A stretch of 64,000 nucleotides of DNA from Manduca sexta (lineage: Eukaryota > Arthropoda > Insecta > Lepidoptera > Sphingidae): NCBI RefSeq assembly GCF_014839805.1, contig NC_051131.1, positions 2,592,913-2,656,912 on the forward strand, read 5' to 3'. The notes beneath the pieces were generated by a model. It saw only the letters and a list, made by a program, of their open reading frames with translations. It did no database searches and had not been told where the DNA came from. The position numbers and the translations under genes were made by a program. Below, one piece after another: positions 27,201 through 41,300 of the stretch. Numbering within the stretch: the first letter of the stretch is position 1; each line of letters starts with the position of its first letter.

Positions 27201-27349
27201 CACCCGCGGCTACCGATCCACATCATTTAGCCACCAGTTCTCAGCCGGTGCTCTTCAAGCACTCAATGAGAGATTCAACATCGTTCTATAGAACGTAGAT
27301 GCTTATTACCTTACATCCAATAATAATACTTATAATATGTCTTTTGGTA

Positions 27350-27412
27350 ATCTTTAGGGAGGGCCTATGTTCAGCAGTAGATTTCATGTGACTGATAATG
27401 ATATGTGTTTAT
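27350..27412 (+). repeat. Short SINE/LINE tail fragment
   Basis: The string GGGAGGGCCTATGTTCAGCA followed by GTAGATTTCATGTGACTGAT and an ATGATATG tail resembles the 3' end shared by several lepidopteran retroposons. The SINE B copy at 50.9 kb shows the related GGAGGCCCGTGCTCAGGA. Confidence 0.4.
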
Positions 27413-30400
27413 CAGATGAGAAACCTCTGTCATATTGATGGGGTCTAATATTCTTATTCTTGGAGAATTGTGATTCTAATTTTAATTTCCAAAACCGGTT
27501 CAATTTTACGAACAAGTGTGAAGTTATTTTGCATGAAACGAAATATTTGTTTTGGTTTTATTTGAGTATAAAAATAATAATTTAAAGAAAGTATAAGGAA
27601 ATGTTTTAATACATTACAGGGACACTGGGATTTGTAGTATTAGGGTAAGAGCGATTATGGAACGAGCAGTGGCTGTGATTAGACACCGCGAGTGCCGCTC
27701 GCTCGCGGCGACGGCGCGCGGCTCCCGGGCTACCGCGCAGAGGCGGTGCGGCTGTTATCACTTATCACAGGCCTTAGGACTCTACTTATCGTAGGGCTTG
27801 TACACCGTAAGCAACAGTGGAAGCAGGCATTAAAGAACTAGATTACAACAACGTCAATACATACCATATCATGTAATCAATTATATAATATATCAGATAT
27901 CCTAAATGATATACAAATCTACCTGATTATATCACATAGGGGCCCGACTTTAATCCTTTACGACTTATTCAAACTATACTGTCTTTTGAACCCTCGAGGC
28001 AAAATTTAGAAAATTCTTTGCATGAGTTGTTTCATATTTAAAATTTCAGGTATATTTATGGCCTGGGTCGATCATTTATGTGTGTTATTATTATTGTTGA
28101 TATGTAAATGTACAACTGCTAATACAGGCCCCTTTTTTTTCATGATAATGAGGATTTGTGGCCTCGGACCTGTGTGGACAGGTGGATCGTCGAAGTCTAG
28201 TCTGTCACCATCACAAGTGAAATTAATAAATATGTAAATAATAATCTGCATATTAATGCTTTCGAGAGTCATTGCGATCTCACAGCTAGCGGCGCCGGCG
28301 AGTGTCGGCGAGCGGCGACACTGCCGATTGCCACACGATAACTTGGATTTATTGTAATCGCGCCACTAACTGCGCCAGTTAACCAATCAAGAACCGTTTT
28401 AAAAACAAACGACACGCGGAGTACACCTGCTTGATATAGTACTGTTGGACTCGAGTACTGGATATCTACATACGATACCTATCTGAATAATTAAGAAAGA
28501 GTGGGATTAAAACCAATGGACGCCGGTCCTCTTACTGGACGTTCACATATTATGTATTTTCTTTTTGTTTTTAAGTATCTGTTGCTCTGCGCATTGGACT
28601 GGTTGATAAACGAGTAGGGATTGGGTTCGACACCCTGTTGCATTGGGGTTGGGAGAGAGGTAGGAATTTGTAACGTTCTAACAGATTTCAACAATAACGA
28701 AGTTTATTATATTGTACTATGATATGGTACTACCCAATAGCTTTGAAAATAATTACAACTTGTACCTGACTGAAACAACGTTGGTGGCGACTCATAACAA
28801 CTGATATAAATTATTATTGGTAAGTGAGTGCGATGTGTGGTATTCTCATTCCCGTATAGATTCAGAACTCAAAACCTTCCTAGTGTCGTGAGATCTGCAC
28901 GGTGGATGTTGTAGTGTCGCTAATGCGGAGGGTGATGTCCGCGCTCCCGCGCCGCCGCGGCCGCAAACCTGATCCAAATTAGCGCAAAATTGCTTACGGT
29001 ACCGCCAGCACTCGTTTCTTTCTATATGTGAGCGCCGCGAGCCGAGCCACTGCAGATATCGAACGTGTATTGAACTCTTTCATTTTTAAATAACGAGTTT
29101 AATTAACGGTCAGAATTTTTTAAATCTTCAAGTCCAGTATCATTATGTCAGACTCGTATGCCCGCAGTCGAGTCAAATCACAGTCTGCAACCGACTACTC
29201 AGTTGCGTGAAACTAATTGTAGGCCAGTCGCACGGCGCGTTGTAGTCGCGTTTTACCACCCAACAACATAGCAGCCCACTTCAAGAAAATGAAATTTAAG
29301 TCATGATTGCGCCCCGTGTGCTCTCCATTGATGCATGTGTTCATTTTCTTGTGTAGTTAGTAGGTACCACTGTACTCTATTATATGAATTGGGGATTAAA
29401 CTCCTAAGTCAGAACTTAATCGGTTTAGCGATTGACACCAGATATAAATGAGGCGCGCGATTATTCATTACTAGTCATAAGTGCTGGTCCGAAGCGTTAC
29501 ACGCGAACAAGTTGCGAGTGGCGACGGGTGTGCGGCTAGTGCGGCACAGCGGAACCTGTTACATTAGCATGCTAGCGGACAGGTGGCGGCGCGGCGCCGG
29601 CCCCGCGCGTTGATGTCTAATGTTAACCGCCGCGCCGCCTCAACACCGACCGCTCCTGCCTTCTTACTCTATCGGGTGGTCAGCTTGTTTAATCATACTC
29701 ACTAATAAAGCAGTGATAGTGACCAACATTACACTTGATCGTTTGTAAGTGTCGCGAATAATTAGCTGCATGTCGTTTCATTGACGCTAAATGTTAGGTG
29801 TCCGTAAAAACTATCAGTTCGATTTATTTATAATTTTCCAAAGTTGTGATACCTGTCCCTAGTTAAACACTTTTTTGTGGATTTATTCACTAATGCTTAT
29901 GAAATACGAACACTAAAGTTTACATATGGTTTGAAACCCAGTCTTATGACCCTTATGTAGAACTAACTCGAACTACTAAATACGAATTACAATGATATAG
30001 GTGTTTATGTTAATCCACACAATGGTTCTGGGATGATCAGGTAATATGAATGCGTATTCAAAAGGTACACAAAGCCTGGAAGAGAGTGCATTGTGTCGTG
30101 CACTATACCCCACAATCAGTGGCGTCTCGAGCTCTAGATTTAAGGATTAAAAACAAATCAATAACATCTTTCCACGTGACTATATTTCTATTTATAATCT
30201 CACTGATGGAGAAAAAAAATATTTTTGAACTTTGTGTCACGAGAATAATTCTTCAATCCCTGATTTATTTTTGTTGTTGGTCAGTTATGTGCGTTCATAG
30301 AGAAGTATACACTAGAGCGAGTAGTTACGGTATCGTCGTCGCCACTGCCCGACGTGCCTAATATTGCGAGGTGGCAAGTCTCTTATATATGAAGGTATTC

Positions 30401-33400
30401 GAGCCTGGGAGGACAGTAAGGTTTGTTTTGATTTGATAGATATTGTAGGCAGTGTAACTGCTTGATCACCGTAGGACTCACCATGAAATATCATTGGGTA
30501 ACTTTCGAAGTACTTTGGAATTGGACATTGTTAATGGTTTGGATTGTAGACAGTCGCAATACTTGTCATCACCAAGCAATCTTTTTGTTTTATTATTCAA
30601 TTTAATTAAGACACTAAGGGCACGAGGGCCGGAGCGTTGGTACTTACCACTTTCGTAGTACTATTAGTGTGTTCACGGGCGGCGCATCACTCACTATCAG
30701 ATGACCCATTTTCGTACCCCTCTATTATAAAACAAAACTGAATTGTTACTATTTTCCCAAAAGCTGTTTAATAGTGTATTTTTAACAATTTAATTAGTTT
30801 GTTTATTTACTGATTATCTTAGACAAAAGTCATATTATAGTGAATTGCCATTATCTAACCAGGGATTATGAGAATAAGTATGACTAATATTTACTTCTGT
30901 CATAGAGTTCAGGTGGCCAGTAGACCGTCTTAGCAAAATTGCTAGTTTATTAGGATTTGTTTATTGTTAGCAAAGTTTTATTTAATTTCTCTGTTAGGCC
31001 CCGTCCATACTAAAGACGCGTCAACAAGCACTATAGACGCCACCATGCAGGTGGGGATGCGAGTCCTGTACTTGGACTCTTATTGAAAGTACTTTTTAAC
31101 CATCACCATATTATCATCCATGAACGTTAAAGTGTGCATAAGATTTTTTTTGGTATTCGACAATTTATAAAATTATCTATTTAACCAAACCGATTTTACA
31201 ATCACTTTAACGTTCAGAAAAGACCTGATCTGATTATAAAAATAATCTTGAAGCTAAAAGTAAAACACGTTGAATTCGGTATAAAATCATTTATTCATAT
31301 AAATAGATGGTACAATCACTATTATTATGTAACACATTATGCATATAAATCGAACTCGGCACAATGAAATGTGAGTGTGTGAAACCGAAACCGTCACTCA
31401 GCAAATGTCACGGAACTCATCGTGTGTTAAAACTTATTGAGTCGTCAATTTGAAATGTTAACAACCCAACAAAATTATTGTAATAAATCTTAATTATATT
31501 TGTGGAATTAATTCGTTTTACGTGTGAGTCGGCGGACGTGAACAGCGGCGGGGCGTATTGGGCTAGTCATTAAATTACATTATATAGATGAACTCACTTG
31601 ATTTCGATTTAATTAATAAATATGTTTAATAGTTTATAGGAATTATAAAAGTTAATTGAAAGTGGTTGAAAATACCGGAAAATAAAGGGATTTCGTATTC
31701 ACCTTCTTCAAACGTAATATTTTATACATTATCCACTATTAATATAAACAACATTTTCTACAAATAGCGACCATTCCCGTTTTCGACGACTTTTCTAAAT
31801 TAAGTTAGCTCGTAAAGCCTACTGTCCAAAACATTAGCTGAATGTGATGACACAAAGTGAACTTAGGTTAAACCAGCCACGCATTCTCTTTAGAGAGCGT
31901 GTTACGGATCATTTGCGCCGTGTACTGACATATCAGAATATTGCACGAAACAAGGAAAGCTACAGGGACATTTTTCTTAACACTCAATTACATTATTAAT
32001 TTTAGGTTTCACAACAAATTGTTCACACTGCACCGTAGACAAGATGGAAGAAGCCGCCGTTGTCTATGTCTCATACATAATATTACCTACTAACTATTTA
32101 CTAAAAAGTATCCGCGATAGAAGCGTGTTTTGGCCGATTTTGTCTACAACATAATTGCGCCGGTTCGATCGAATTAGTGCTACTGACTCGCAAAAACAAC
32201 ATAAATAGAACGACAGTTCAGCGATTTGTATGTCGTAAATTATTTAATAAAAGCCACTAACACCCTCTCTCGCCCTATTCACTATTTCTCTCAATAAGTG
32301 TCGCCTCGCCATGGATTCTTCTAGTATTATAATAATATGTTTATTTTGGATGGCGACCGTTGATCGTCCGGCTGGTTTGTTTTACTTCTTTAAAGTCAAG
32401 AAGCGCGTGCGGGGCGCGAGGTGGTGTTGCAAGCGGCGGGGGAGCGGGGCGAGGGGGGTGTGACTCGGTGTAGTGATGTATTTGATGTCGTTACGACGCG
32501 TCTAGTGGACACTGATTCCAGTGTACATAGTTGTGTTTACGGCGCGGTAATGGCGACATAAATTTGAATGTTAATGGCGAGCGGCCGCGCTGCGCCGCGC
32601 GCGTATTCCAACGCGCCGACACCGTGTCCACAACCAGTCCGCGTCACTGGACACGCGCTGATGTAGTCCACAGTGAGCCTCGAAAGTTCAGACCGAGTGA
32701 TGATCGTTCGTGCCCATTGCACCACTGCTTCCCAGGCTAATTCTGAACTAATACTGTTATTCAAAATAACATAAAATCATCTTAATTATTATCAACATCT
32801 ATTATTTGAAAAAAACTATACATAGAAAACTGAGCCGGGACTGAGTGTGTAGTGGCTACTGGACACCGTGTAGTATGGTAATGGCACCCCGCCACAGCTA
32901 GGCCATCGCCACGCCGCGCCGCCGCAACGACGCCACTGCCGGCCATCGCAAATGCGGTCGACTGCGCTGACGCTCGACAGCGCACCTCGCCGCGTCGCCG
33001 CTCCACCGCACCGCCGCGCCGCGCTGCTCGCCACCCCGCCGGCCGCGATACTTGCTCAAGGCCCGCTGCACCTGCGAGTCGCGACGCACACACATATGCC
33101 AGTGTCTCCATAGTCTATTAATAGCGGCATCGCTCTCGTCACCGCGCCGACCCGTCGCCAGCGCACCGCCGGTTCGATTCCCGCGCGACACCGAGTCTCC
33201 CGCTGTTTCCTGCAAATAGCCATAGAGCAGAACGCGGTAGTGGAATATTGACGACTATAGTCAACGTGACGTAACAATCATTAAAACTATATGATATTCA
33301 TTGGTCGGTATATATTGCGAATTCCCGATGGGAGAGTAAAGAATTGCTTCCTTGCAAATTGGTTAAACCGAATAGATGCTAAACTTAAAAACACGCGTTC

Positions 33401-36400
33401 CCGCGAGCTGAAGTAAAGACGACATATTTTCAACTGTTATCCAGCTTGAACCCGTTGTCCATTGTTATATTACCCTTACAAAGTTACAGAGTTCTGGGGT
33501 AGGGACGTGACCTTGGAATGCGTCTGCAACTGGACACTTTTGACGCACATTTGAAACAGTAATCCTTTATAAAAACAAGAGCTGTGTAGGAAGACTGTGC
33601 AATAAAGTTAAACTGTTTATAAAACTATTTTTTTTTTTTCATTCATGCGAAACAAATACTTTTTTTAATATAGATAATATGAATTTATTATGCGTAACAA
33701 GTAAAACCGTGTAAAATAATTTCGATACACATTTTGTATAAAATAAAATACAAAAACTGTGTAATGTAATCCAAAGAACTTTGAAACGTTTCCTTGATTT
33801 AACATACGAATAATAATTAAGTAGTGGCCGCGAGCCGCCACTACGCTCCTATTACCGACGCGACCTGTAGAGCTCGCGCGACGACATTACGTTGCCCGCG
33901 GTCACACTTGTATCACCCAGTATATAAACGTAGTAAATACACGATATTTATTCAATTTTCTTACACGGTATGACACGTCTATTAGACATTTTATGTGAAA
34001 CAAAGTGACGATCAGCTGTACGTCCAGCATAGACTGGGATAATACCGACGTCGCTTGCTTTAGATTATATTTGGACTGCACTGCACCACCTAACAGGTGC
34101 ATTATAGCTTCTTTTCCATGCCAGAATAAAGAAGTACTGTAACAATTATATATGGATGATAAGAACGCGACAAAACGCTAATGTCGTGTGGGATCTATAA
34201 TGCGCCGCTCGACACGGAACATGGGCACGTTTATAGCGCACCACACGCGGCGCTGCTTCACGGCGCGGCGCGGCGTCGCGGCGCTCTAGTCCTGGTCCAA
34301 TATCATCATTTCATCGTACTAACGCGATATTCGACAGCGACAACGCTTAATACAATTTATATGAGGACATATCTTGATTCTTGTCTTCCTCTTCCACAGT
34401 TTTCGATCAGATAGCACCTTAGGCATTTTCTTTTATTTGAAACTTTCTTACATGCAATCAGTTTATGATTACATATCCATTACATTCAGAGAAGTCAGCT
34501 GATAAAAGATAGAAACTACAAATTTAATTGCTGCACCGAGCCATTTTTTTATAAGTACACGTTTTTTCACGTGAAAACAAGATCATAGTTGGCACTGTTG
34601 AGTGTAGTATAAAGATTTTCTCCTTAACCTTTCGCCACATAAAAGCCTAGAACTACTAACCTAGGTCTCGGTGCAGGGTCTCACGGTCATGCGAGCTGGC
34701 ACCGACCAACTCCGGCATGAGTGTGCGCTTTTTGTGATTGCAGAACGCGCACACACACAAAAACGTAACGAGTTTCAAGAGTTTATTTCGACATTACTTT
34801 TTATTGCAAACATACTTAGTACCTGTTAATTTGTATTCGCGCCACCCGATGGCCTAATATACTCAATATCAATGGATAGACCAGGCGACTCGACAGACAA
34901 AAGCGTTAGCTTAGTTCTTCAAGAGGTGACTTATCTGACGTTGGGAATTGCAAAGAAAAAAAAATTGCGCTCGGATGCGAAATACGTTTTTGATAAAAGC
35001 CACAAAACAATCAAAATTCTGAGCGACGGTGCGGAAACAACGCGAGTATTAGCGATAATACTAGTTGAAATCGCTTGCCGGCGCCACGGAGAAGACAAGC
35101 AGCGGCATTATACCAGCCACTGCAGCGCTGCAAGGCCACCGATTGAACTACGTTAAAGATCTCTTCACTAGCCTAGTGCCACGCTATGGCTTTTAAGTTC
35201 ATATCTCACATTAAATACTGTCGGTTGATCTAAGCGATAGATGTTGTCACCGTGTTACGTTAGTGGTACAGAAATGCTACGAACTATGAATATAATCGTT
35301 GCACCTTTGCCCACCCCTGAGGGATGCAGGCGTGACGGTATGTGCGTGAACACAGTGTAAGCCGGCCGCGGCGGAGGCGCGGGTCGCTCACCGTTGCTGA
35401 ATCATTGCGCGACGTGCACCGCATCGCAATACCGCAGGACATTTTTAAAGTTTCAATTATGAATACGCTTAGTATGTGGGAGCGAGCAGCGCCGCGCCTT
35501 GCCACCGAACCCTCGCGGCGACTCGTCACGCTTCCATCGACGCTTTTTATTACCACCGAGCAAACAAGAACAACTCGTGTAATACATAATAACTCCCGTA
35601 CCGTGTACAATGTATGAACATCAATATAGAGGTATCTTTAGTGCCCGTAAAATAAGGGGATGAGGGCAAGGTCCGCCGATAATCTGTCCTTTCAGCTATT
35701 GTACGAAATAACACAAAAGTGGTGTCGTATCGCGTGCCAATTGCTCAAACTAACAATAAGAGTGGGGTTGAGTTCATGTTGTTTTGTGATCCTGACTGAA
35801 TCCACGCGATGTATCCCGTGCGGTCTCCCCGGTCCCTCGTGTGCTTACTGCTCTTAACGCGCTCTTGGAAGCCTCTCCGCCTTTGACAATTTTAATATTA
35901 TTAGATCTTACATTTTAGCTTATTGTGAATGTCACTGTATTTTGTAGTTGATATTGTTTTTTTTATTATATTATTTGCATGTACGTAATGAATTGATCAT
36001 TATTTTTAAGCAAATAATTCTATTGATTAGTATAAATGGTTTTATTATTGTTGTAATCAAATAAATCCTGATCCCCATAACACCGAGAATTAACAGCTTT
36101 GTTGTGACGAGTATACTAATCGGAGTTACCGGAAGATCAACTACAAACTTCATTCCTATTGTCATAGATAAGCCATGCAAAATCCATCATGATCTGTAGA
36201 TTAATAACATCTAGATCGGAGAGTGTAGGCTAACAAACAAAAACGCACGTCACGCTTTTAGCCCCAGAGTCCCAGGTAGTAGTGCAACCAGGGCACTGAC
36301 TTTTCGCCAGGTATGTTCCATTCCTTGTCATGATAGAGGCGAGTATATCGACAAATCGAACTTGCACATTATCATGTAGATTTAAAAATGATGGAATAAA

Positions 36401-39400
36401 TACATATTACAATATTATCATTACGAATATAGTGTTTTAAACAGATACTTATAATACTTTTGTATTGTATCAAATGAGGGACAATAAATAGGTGAAGTAA
36501 ACGCTCTTCAGGTTCGAAAAACTTGTAGCTCATGTAATTGGACATTATGGCACATAAATATATCGGTAGACGAGCACAGTGCAGGGTAAGGCAGTACTTT
36601 GTAATTTTAATTATTATGGTTATCTACGCGATCTTCTCATCTCGTTATTTAGTTATACCTCTGTGTAACCACGCTGGTACGCGCATCGGCCATTGAAATA
36701 ATAATACGAAGTTGTGTTAGATCCGGCACATAAATAGGTGCGTTGTGCTAATTTTACAAATGTGATTATCAACAAAGTGATGTGCAAATATTAGAGTGTA
36801 GTGCGGAGCATGCGCGGTGTGGCGCGCGGAGAGAGCCGGCCGCCGCCGTTTTAAAAACGAGAATTAAGAACCGAACGAGATCTGAAAGCAAGAAAAGTAA
36901 CGGTATCGGACATAACCGTCCGAAGCCCGATAGCCCGAGCGGCGGCTTATGGGCGCGCTGTGTACACACACACGCGCGTATGAATATATAAAGTTTATCA
37001 CGGGCGCCCACGGCCGGCCCGGGGTCGCCGACCGCCCATCCACCAAATGGACGCGAGAGCTGTTGTCATGTGCGCGGGACCCTGCGCGCCGCCACTCCGC
37101 CACTGCGCCACGCGCGCCCACACTAATGTCACCCGCCAGCCACGCACGCACACCGACACACGTGTCACGATCAACACGACAACTGTGATAACTGCTAATG
37201 CAAGCAGAGCGCTGCCACTGAGTGTGCCGCGGGCCTTACTATTGCAGCGTTTTTATTGCAAAGGTAAAACAAACAAGTGCGTCTCGGGACAGCTTCAACG
37301 AAGATCAACAAAATGACAGGAATCGTGAGGGATGGTCTTTGGACTAAGGTCCTATTGGGAAAGCATCAGATGAAAACAAACGAGAGCCCGTATAGTCCTT
37401 AAGGTCCCTATGAAAATTACAACCGGATAGTAATACTTCATTACAAATTGCAAGAATTCCCCAACGTTTCAAAAACAATGAACTCTAGAGTCACTCCCTT
37501 AAAGAAAGGAATGTCCATCGATAGGTAAGTATTAGATTGTAAGTGACTTAGATGAGTATTTATCTGCATTAATACTGCTATCGCCAAGAGAATTCTGTTG
37601 TCGCGAGGGTGGTAGCGGGCGGGTCCGCCGCGTGTGGTGCTACAAGCGCGCCGAGCGCCGCAGGTGCGAGCTGCCTGACCTTTACAGCGGCAAACCTGCC
37701 TTCCCCCTTCCCCCTCTCGTCGCCATCGCCGCGCCGCGCCTCATACCCGCGCACAGAGCCTTCGCCGTCCGTTACAAGTCCTCTATGCAAGCGACCGTTA
37801 TTAATAAACTGTATTTTATACAGCGCATGCGCTCGTGAGCTCCGCTGCCATTTAATTTGCCTCTCAGGGTGAGTTTTGTCTGCATGCCCCTGCACACAGG
37901 TGACGCTGCTACCACAAACCCCCACACCGGAGCCAGGCGCATGCCAGGAGGCGCATTATCATTTTTCATAGAGGTACTTGTGACAGACAATGAAGCACTT
38001 ACACTCCGGATGCACGCTACCGATATGCCTGACTGTTGATATAGGTACACTATCAGTATCCAACAGTGTAGACCAACAGTTTAAGGGAACGGGTTTCGGG
38101 AAAATTATTTCCTATCAATGGAACCTCTCATAATTTCTACAAATTCTAGTGGTAGAGATTCTTCCATACACTACTAATTTATAGTATATAGATAAAAAAG
38201 GGTCATTGAATATGGAATGAACTTTGAATGGTGTTCTGGTCGACCGACGGAACGCTAATGAGCTAAACCAGCCTCTGATATTAGTGGCACACAACACGTG
38301 CCACCTGTACAACCATACAACCCCACCAGGCCCCCAGGGCTCGCAGACTGTGCAACATCGGACTAGTTCTTCTCACTCATCTAGACACTGAATGTGTCCA
38401 ACATTGCACAATTTTTGTCCTGGCAAGATATGACACTTCAGCTAAGGAGTAGAACAGTGTAGGTCTTATATGCTGACGGGCTGATATATCGCATCGTTTG
38501 GCAACAAAATCACACCGGCTACCTTACTGTATATACAGCTGCTGTCCACGAGCCACTAGGGCAGGTTTAGTAATGTGTATATGGTGGTCACATTAATACA
38601 TTGTGATAGCATTATTTTTAATTGGAAAAACGACATCGACCCTTAACAAGGTCTGAGCCAGTGAGCGAGGGCGTCGCTTACAACGAGCGAGTGACGCGGT
38701 ATTAATAGCGCCGAGTGGCACCGGCGTCCACCTCGCCCGCACAATGATCACTAAAAATATACGAATAATCTGGTCAGCGAGCCGCCGCGCGACGCTCTCG
38801 ACGCCGCGAGAGCTGCAACACAGGAGACATCCATTTACGGAACTCTTCCAATAGCAGCATCGAGGCGCTGACTCACCGACCTGGACAGATACTGCACAGG
38901 CGGCTTGTGTTCTTTTTAGGTATGTATATACTACCTCAGCAGGTGGCCCTTGTACAGAATCTGTTGGTCTGAACTTACATATGCTACCGGGAAGAAAGGC
39001 ACGCATGAAATTGGTGGAAGACTGAGCCACGGTATTAGTAAGTTTTAATTCGATTATCTGTCCGTCGCCACGCATTGTGCCTGAGGCGAACGCGTCGACC
39101 TTCGACGCACAACTGTTCAAACGAACGGCTTAGCTCAACGATTTTATGTCGATTGGTATCAGCAAGCTGAGTAAATGATCGCGCTCCACACTTGGCAACG
39201 CGGCGACCGCCTTGTCGGTATTATAAAAGTACACCTTAAAGCTACGATTTTCTTGTGGTATAGTGGATTTATAACACGACATTCTATAGTGTCATTTCAA
39301 AGCAGTGAACATATCGTAAACAGTAAACACCGAATCTGCAGTGCCGGCATTGCCCATGCATACTTTTATTCCAAAAAATATATACAACGAGAGTGTTCGC

Positions 39401-41300
39401 TCATTAGCCCAACACAGCTTTGTTGAAGCAGTCATTACAATGTGCAGTTTGATGTTTTTTATGTGTGCAGAGCAGGCTCTTAGTGTGAGAGTCTATGACA
39501 GTACCACGTGAACGTTGATGTCTTTTGCAGGCAAACGCTACGCCAGCTCTCTGGCGAACCGCGAGCGACCGCGGCGGGGACGTCGGCGGGGGAGGGGGGC
39601 AGGAGCGGCGACTTGACATGCGCACTTTGCCAGATACAGTAATTTTGTTGCAAATTCAAAGTTCTCTTCTTCGAGCGACTATAGTTGGGACAATCACCTT
39701 ACGATAGAATTGTTGTAGATATAGAAAATAGTTCATAATATTTTGATCAACAGTTACAGCTGGAACTGATACGAATATATCAAACATGAAGAGTTGAAGA
39801 TGGATAAAACAGTCATAAGACTGGGGCGTGTTGCGATAAAAGGGAAACTTGCTTAATTTAACATCACCGTGAACAAACAAATAAATTATCAAGTATGGTA
39901 AAAATAACCTTACCGCATTTCTAAAAACATACAAATAACTTGACTAAGTGAAGTGATACGCACGCTACAGACACAGTACACACATTCAAAACATTCCGCC
40001 CCGATTTGGTTTAGATGAACAGACTCTTTAATATCTTCTTAACCTAACGTAAATCCACAAGAATGTCCGATTAAAATCGTGGTCAACAATTTTCAAGTAA
40101 ACCTTATCCTCTTATTTATGTATTAGTTAGGTTATGTTGATGATCCTTAATTGATAACAAATTATTGAACGCGGTGACAGTGTCACTATTGTGTTGAATC
40201 GTAATATAATATTTTAAAAATCGGACGCCGTGAAACAAGTGCCTAAGCTACAATCATTTTAGAAACTTTTTCTCAATTCACAAAAAGTGTTTTGCATTTA
40301 AGTATTATAACTAATATTCGGGGTAAACACGCGAAACGCCAAACAGGTAGCCAGTAACAACATAAGATTGTGCAACCTGCGGACGCGTACTCGTGTGTAT
40401 TGTCGAGTGTGTACAGCGAGCAGCGCACGCGCACCGATCCAAGCGCGCAGGTGAATGCTGCGGTAAAAAAAATGAAACCAGTGCAGCCTTGCACACTAGC
40501 GATTATTGTAGATTAAGATCACTTTCGCTTGAAAGTTGGAATTTTTGTTAAGTTTATAAAAAAAATGTAAAATCAGGACCCTAATAACATCCTAACCTAT
40601 TATAACACAGAAACCGTAATGGTAACCGTCTATATCTGGAAATATTAACATGACATGATTTAAACGCGGCAAGGTATAATATCTTAATTACACACATACA
40701 CATACATAATACATGATATCTTAATTGTCCTATAACAGAATTGAGGATCAGGAAAAATATTATACTGTAAAATACATTATACACTCATATCAATAACTGA
40801 TATAGATACGCATAGTCGAAGCAGATAACGACCCTTTGTAGCCATTTGGCTGTTTGTCCGAGGTGTAAGTGGCCACCATCCGCGGCGCCTTCATGCCAAC
40901 ACTACAGTGCACATGAACTGAACAACACCTCGGCCGGCGCCCGGACCTCGCAGCCCGCTACCGAACTGCACCTCCCCTCGTCACTGCGGCTGCCCGGCGC
41001 CCGCTCTCACTACTGATGGGACAATGATATTAATGGGCACCGCTGGAGCGATCGGTACTTATTCTGCAGGATATTTGTGTGTTAAAGACTTACAGCTGCG
41101 ATGAGGGCAATGTACCGCGCTATGTTTCGTTACTCACAAACACATTACCTTCCTCGTAGGTATATCAGCTTTACCATCATGACATATTTTGTGGGCAATA
41201 TGCGAAACATGGACAAGGAGCGGAAAATTGCATCAGAGCTTCGAGCGTGCATAGTACAAAACTAAGGGCTAACGTCGTCAGAGTTCATAGTTTGTGATGA
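27413..41300. other. Intergenic block with GC islands
   Basis: No supportable coding exon. GC islands occur near 27.66-27.77 (ending CTGTTATCACTTATCACAGG, a GATA pair), 28.29-28.39, 28.91-29.06, 29.45-29.66, 32.40-32.74, 32.88-33.24, 33.83-33.90, 34.19-34.30, 35.34-35.56, 36.80-37.23, 37.60-37.95, 38.64-38.89, 39.53-39.62, 40.38-40.46 and 40.88-41.01 kb. They create spurious frames on both strands, including 175 codons at 38,593-39,120. An exact Pol III B-box-like word, GGTTCGATTCC, at 33,170-33,180 may mark a degraded SINE head. A weak secreted-peptide-like frame at 28,058 is listed separately. Confidence 0.65.
28058..28237 (+). CDS. Possible small secreted peptide exon (very uncertain)
   Basis: A 59-codon frame begins with ATG at 28,058, just after a splice-acceptor-like TTTCAG (28,044-28,049). 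Its N-terminus looks like a signal peptide: a short polar start, the hydrophobic core LCVLLLLLIC (residues 7-16) and small residues near 19-23. The following 36 residues match no family I recognise and contain no dibasic-cleaved peptide. A run of nine T bases inside the frame could hide a frameshift. The frame may be chance: such hydrophobic stretches arise readily from T-rich DNA. I rate it more likely non-coding than coding. Confidence 0.15.
   Translation: MAWVDHLCVLLLLLICKCTTANTGPFFFMIMRICGLGPVWTGGSSKSSLSPSQVKLINM

Larger units (their letters stand above)
19101..27349. other. Intergenic block with GC islands and simple repeats
   Basis: No supportable coding exon; the 167-codon frame at 22,361-22,864 is a GC-island artefact. 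Islands lie near 19.60-19.74, 20.07-20.17, 20.58-20.81, 21.46-21.60, 22.13-22.57, 23.20-23.34 and 25.56-25.96 kb. Simple repeats are a CA run at about 22,696-22,714, a C run at about 23,963-23,974 and a (CGT) run at about 24,983-24,997. A small perfect palindrome, GATCCATGG-CAT-CCATGGATC, lies at 22,922-22,942. Otherwise AT-rich and featureless. Confidence 0.7.

Noticed and set aside
33120..33200. Possible tRNA gene (B box GGTTCGATTCC at 33,170-33,180)
   Set aside because: No matching A box at the right distance and no cloverleaf pairing; at most a degraded SINE head. Similar isolated B-box-like words near 7.9 (minus), 23.82 (minus), 26.85 and 28.62 kb were dismissed for the same reason.
34872..35156. 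94-codon plus-strand frame starting MDRPGDSTDK
   Set aside because: It looks protein-like at first but matches no family, and no splice sites or promoter support it.
38593..39120. 175-codon minus-strand frame
   Set aside because: No recognisable family, no splice or promoter context, and it spans both a GC island and AT-rich DNA with uneven composition.
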